Positions 61,426 through 64,000 of a stretch of DNA of 64,000 bases are shown here, one piece after another. The stretch's first letter is position 1. Each line of letters opens with the position of its first letter. The DNA is taken from the NCBI GenBank assembly GCA_038213375.1, contig JBBQTB010000002.1, forward strand, positions 1 to 64,000. The letters run 5' to 3'. Source of the DNA: JAAUTT01 sp038213375. GTDB lineage: Bacteria; Bacteroidota; Bacteroidia; Bacteroidales; JAAUTT01. A program made the translations under genes and the position numbers. The notes beneath the pieces are model-generated. The model searched no databases, was not told where the DNA came from, and saw nothing but the letters and a program-made list of their open reading frames with translations.

Positions 61426-62342
61426 TGAGCCATATTTATAATTTTTATTCGCATGGCAAACTCCTTATCACCGGGGAATATCTAGTGCTTTTGGGAGCAA
61501 AAGCCTTGGCTATTCCGGTAAAATTTGGCCAAAGCCTCATTGTCAGTGAAATTCCGAAATTGTCAACACTGGTTTGGTATGCCAGAGAAATGGGTAAAAT
61601 ATGGTTTACAGCTGAACTGTCGATTAATGATTTGGAGATAATTACCTCGTCTGATCACGAAATTGCTTCTCGTTTACAATATCTGCTTAGGTCAGGCAGG
61701 GATTTAAATTCAACATTTCTCAATGTCGCTGTTCAAGTGGACACTGATACTAATTTTCCACGGCAATGGGGGCTTGGAACCAGTTCAACATTAACGGCAA
61801 ATATGGCATCATGGGCTGAAATTGATCCGTTTCAACTGCATTGGAAGGTTTCCCAGGGTTCCGGTTATGATATTGCTTGTGCAGCAAGTACATCCCCTAT
61901 TATTTATCAGTTAGCAGGCGGAATTCCATCTGTGAAACCAATTGCATTTTCACCTCCTTTTTGTGATCATTTGTATTTCGTGTATTTGGATAAGAAACAG
62001 GATTCCGCCAAAAGCTTAGGTGATTTTATTCGCAATGATAATTCACTGGAGGGGCCTATTCGGCAGATTTCCGAAATCACCGAAATAATTTCGAAGACCG
62101 CGGATTTTTCTCTTTTCATGAAATTGCTTGACCTACACGAAACAATACTTTCTGAAATTTTGCGACAACCAACAGTAAAGGAAACATTATTTCCCGGTTT
62201 TTCCGGAGTTGTAAAATCGCTGGGTGCCTGGGGCGGCGATTTTGTAATGGCGGCATCATCAAGTCCGGAAAATGATGTTGTGGCTTATTTTGAATCGCAT
62301 GGATTTCGAACAATTCTTAAATATTCTGAGATGGCACGTTAA
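61425..62342 (+). CDS. GYDIA family GHMP kinase, mevalonate pathway
   Basis: The 305-residue GHMP-fold kinase starts YSHGKLLITGEYLVLLGAKA, has the ATP loop WGLGTSSTLTANM, and GSGYDIACAAS, the motif that names the family. It lies 1 base into the stop of HMG-CoA reductase, so the two are coupled. Members are found beside HMG-CoA reductase in Bacteroidota and are taken as mevalonate or phosphomevalonate kinases; which phosphorylation it does is not settled by sequence. Diphosphomevalonate decarboxylase and HMG-CoA synthase genes are not in the window. Confidence 0.85.
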   Translation: MSHIYNFYSHGKLLITGEYLVLLGAKALAIPVKFGQSLIVSEIPKLSTLVWYAREMGKIWFTAELSINDLEIITSSDHEIASRLQYLLRSGRDLNSTFLNVAVQVDTDTNFPRQWGLGTSSTLTANMASWAEIDPFQLHWKVSQGSGYDIACAASTSPIIYQLAGGIPSVKPIAFSPPFCDHLYFVYLDKKQDSAKSLGDFIRNDNSLEGPIRQISEITEIISKTADFSLFMKLLDLHETILSEILRQPTVKETLFPGFSGVVKSLGAWGGDFVMAASSSPENDVVAYFESHGFRTILKYSEMAR

Positions 62343-62368
62343 CTTTTTAATGTCTCGGAATTATTATT

Positions 62369-62384
62369 ACATTCGCACGAATGT
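62369..62384. promoter_or_regulatory. short perfect palindrome upstream of the sulfatase gene
   Basis: ACATTCG-CA-CGAATGT is a perfect 7-bp inverted repeat with a 2-base centre, 27 bases after the kinase gene and 24 before the next start. It could be an operator or a weak terminator stem; there is no strong T-tract. Confidence 0.3.
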
Positions 62385-62407
62385 TAGTTTAATGAATAAT
62401 TCGTGTT

Positions 62408-64000
62408 ATGAATTTCAACTCTTTTAATCGCTTTCTTGTTAAGATTGTTTTATTGTATGTTTTAGGGCTACTTGTATTTATGATTTTTCGTGTATTGTTA
62501 ATGACCAGCTTTGGGAGTTATTCTGATTTACGTCATTTTTCTGGCGATTTGGTTTGTGCATATTTGGTTGGGTCGCGTTATGATACAATTGTATTGGCTT
62601 ATGCATTGGTTTTACCTATACTGGTTGCGCTCGTTTTACTTTTTGTCCCGAAAAAGTTTAAAGCCCTTGAAAACTTTTGTAACCGGGCTTTATTTTTTTA
62701 TGCTGTTCCGGTTTACTTCATCCTTTTATGGATACTAATTATTGATTTTTATTTCTTTAAATTTTTCCAAAGTCATTTAAACCTATTGGTATTTGGCATT
62801 ATAGAAGACGATACAAAAGCAGTTTTGCGTTCGGTTTGGACGGATTACCCAATCGTCCGCATTGCAATAGCACTCACAGTGTGTTTTTTAGGTTTTAGAT
62901 ATTTAATAATGCGAATTTCACAACTAAAATGGGGGATTACTATTGGCCCATTGTGGTTAAAGGTGGCTGCTACGGTGTTTTTTTTCGTTTTCTTTGGCAT
63001 TGGCATGAGGGGCTCATTAGGCACGTTTCCTATTGAAAAGGATGATGCCGTAATTTCGGCAAACAATTTTGTGAATTCGCTTACCATGAATGGCGTTTTT
63101 TCTCTAAAAGATGCGCTTTCAGACCGAAGTAATTTTGATATTGATATTGATATTTCCAAAACTATGTCACGTTATGGATTTCAATCGTCCGCTGATGCCG
63201 TTTCGCAATACCTTGGGGACTCCATTGGGAATATGTCTCCATTTGCAGCAATGATGGATACTACAACGCCAAATGATTTTCTGAAAAATAACCCTCCTAA
63301 TGTTGTTTTTATTATGATGGAAAGCATGAGTAATTATTACCTCGATTTGCATTCGCCATCTCTCAATTTGCTAGGAACTCTCGAAACAGTTTTACCCGAT
63401 TGTTATTTATTTCGCAACTTTCTTTCGTGTCGCAATGGAACAATTCATTCACTGGAAGGATTGATGGTAAACACTCCGCTTACACCATTATCACAGTCAA
63501 AATATATGGGTAAATCGCTGGAGTCATCTGTGACATTGCCATTTATAAAAAATGGCTACGAAACAAGTTTCGTTACAGGAGCCAAGTTAGGCTGGCGCAA
63601 TCTCGATAAATATATTGTAAAACAATATTTTCAGCATGCCGAAGGTAGTGCAGCTATTCTTGCCAAAGTTCCGGAAGCCTCGACGGGTGAATGGGGTGTT
63701 TTTGATGAATTTATGTTCGATAGAATAATGCAATTAATTTCTAACACAAACGGTAAGCCACAGTTTGTTTTTGCGTTTTCAACAACAAACCATACACCTT
63801 ATGAACTGCCTGAAACATACAAGCCTTTTCCAGTATCTATACCGGACAGTATTCGAAAGGTGTTGCGGTGCGACCAGACAATCGCAAAAAAGAATTTAAC
63901 CAATTACCAGTATGCAAATGACTGTTTGGGAAGATTTATTAAACGTATAAAAGAGAGTCCATTGGGTAAAAATACGATTGTTGTGGCTACAGGCGATCAC
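62408..64000 (+). CDS. LTA synthase-like membrane sulfatase family protein, partial
   Basis: The reading frame is open from this ATG to the window end (531 codons, C-terminus missing). About five N-terminal membrane helices (to about residue 200) precede an extracytoplasmic alkaline-phosphatase-fold domain with NVVFIMMESMSNYY (first metal Glu) and LSCRNGTIHSLEGLM. The Thr of NGT is the expected nucleophile, and TNHTPYELP and VVATGDH are metal ligands. The family includes lipoteichoic acid synthases and phosphoethanolamine/phosphoglycerol transferases. In a Gram-negative it probably modifies lipid A, glycans or membrane sugars. Confidence 0.85.
   Translation, partial: MNFNSFNRFLVKIVLLYVLGLLVFMIFRVLLMTSFGSYSDLRHFSGDLVCAYLVGSRYDTIVLAYALVLPILVALVLLFVPKKFKALENFCNRALFFYAVPVYFILLWILIIDFYFFKFFQSHLNLLVFGIIEDDTKAVLRSVWTDYPIVRIAIALTVCFLGFRYLIMRISQLKWGITIGPLWLKVAATVFFFVFFGIGMRGSLGTFPIEKDDAVISANNFVNSLTMNGVFSLKDALSDRSNFDIDIDISKTMSRYGFQSSADAVSQYLGDSIGNMSPFAAMMDTTTPNDFLKNNPPNVVFIMMESMSNYYLDLHSPSLNLLGTLETVLPDCYLFRNFLSCRNGTIHSLEGLMVNTPLTPLSQSKYMGKSLESSVTLPFIKNGYETSFVTGAKLGWRNLDKYIVKQYFQHAEGSAAILAKVPEASTGEWGVFDEFMFDRIMQLISNTNGKPQFVFAFSTTNHTPYELPETYKPFPVSIPDSIRKVLRCDQTIAKKNLTNYQYANDCLGRFIKRIKESPLGKNTIVVATGDH

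Noticed and set aside
1..64000. CRISPR array, prophage, rRNA operon or intact insertion sequence
   Set aside because: No regularly spaced repeats, phage structural genes, rRNA sequence or intact transposase was seen on either strand.

Overview
The window looks like chromosomal DNA of a member of the Bacteroidota, probably of the Bacteroidales/Marinilabiliales type; this placement is inferred from gene content, not from a marker search. Supporting signs are the AT-rich sequence, few Shine-Dalgarno sites, TAnnTTTG -7 promoter elements (best case upstream of rplU), a mutL-rhomboid-rhomboid-EEP gene string, the long form of GDP-fucose synthase, a GYDIA-type GHMP kinase beside HMG-CoA reductase, and a bifunctional nuclease with a UVR tail. 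No rRNA, CRISPR array, prophage or intact insertion sequence was seen. There is one tRNA, tRNA-Leu(UAG).

Region by region: bases 1-3000 are a decayed accessory stretch. It holds a chorismate-mutase-like pseudogene, an HMGL-type aldolase pseudogene, dispersed-repeat DNA, a PIN-toxin/antitoxin-like pair flanked by integron attC-like sequences, and an unidentified remnant. Then come a soluble hybrid histidine kinase (3035-5809) and the complete tryptophan operon on the minus strand (13271 down to 6047), ordered trpL-trpE-trpG-trpD-trpC-trpF-chorismate mutase-trpB-trpA. Upstream of it are clpX, clpP and tig (minus), then tRNA-Leu. From 17 to 36 kb are housekeeping genes (lptB, tatC, recQ, rplU, rpmA, serS, ruvC, a HIT protein, greA, ahcY, ribF). 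Among them are a second hybrid kinase, a family 2 glycosyltransferase beside a lone OppC-type permease, a bifunctional nuclease, a Rieske-like lipoprotein and two small secreted or membrane proteins. From 36 to 49 kb are an orphan SiaC-like protein, the GDP-L-fucose genes gmd and fcl, a eukaryote-type glycogen branching enzyme, a PLP dehydratase, the mutL-rhomboid-rhomboid-EEP string, a CBS protein and a broken monooxygenase gene. From 49 to 53 kb are three exported proteins: a GH2 beta-galactosidase-like lipoprotein, a Nif3-fold protein with a signal peptide, and an EEP phosphodiesterase.

The last 10 kb (53.3-62.3 kb, plus strand) join leucine catabolism (methylcrotonyl-CoA carboxylase beta subunit, methylglutaconyl-CoA hydratase, carboxylase alpha subunit with biotin domain, acyl-CoA dehydrogenase) directly to isoprenoid synthesis (type 2 IPP isomerase, HMG-CoA reductase, GHMP kinase). 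The product of the first block, HMG-CoA, is the substrate of the reductase in the second. No HMG-CoA lyase or synthase is present in the cluster. The window ends inside an LTA-synthase-like membrane sulfatase gene.

The strongest regulatory signal is a trp attenuator: a 19-residue leader peptide with three consecutive Trp codons, followed by a strong intrinsic terminator just before trpE. The most suggestive systems for follow-up are this attenuator, the leucine-to-mevalonate cluster, and the toxin cassette bounded by attC-like sites.
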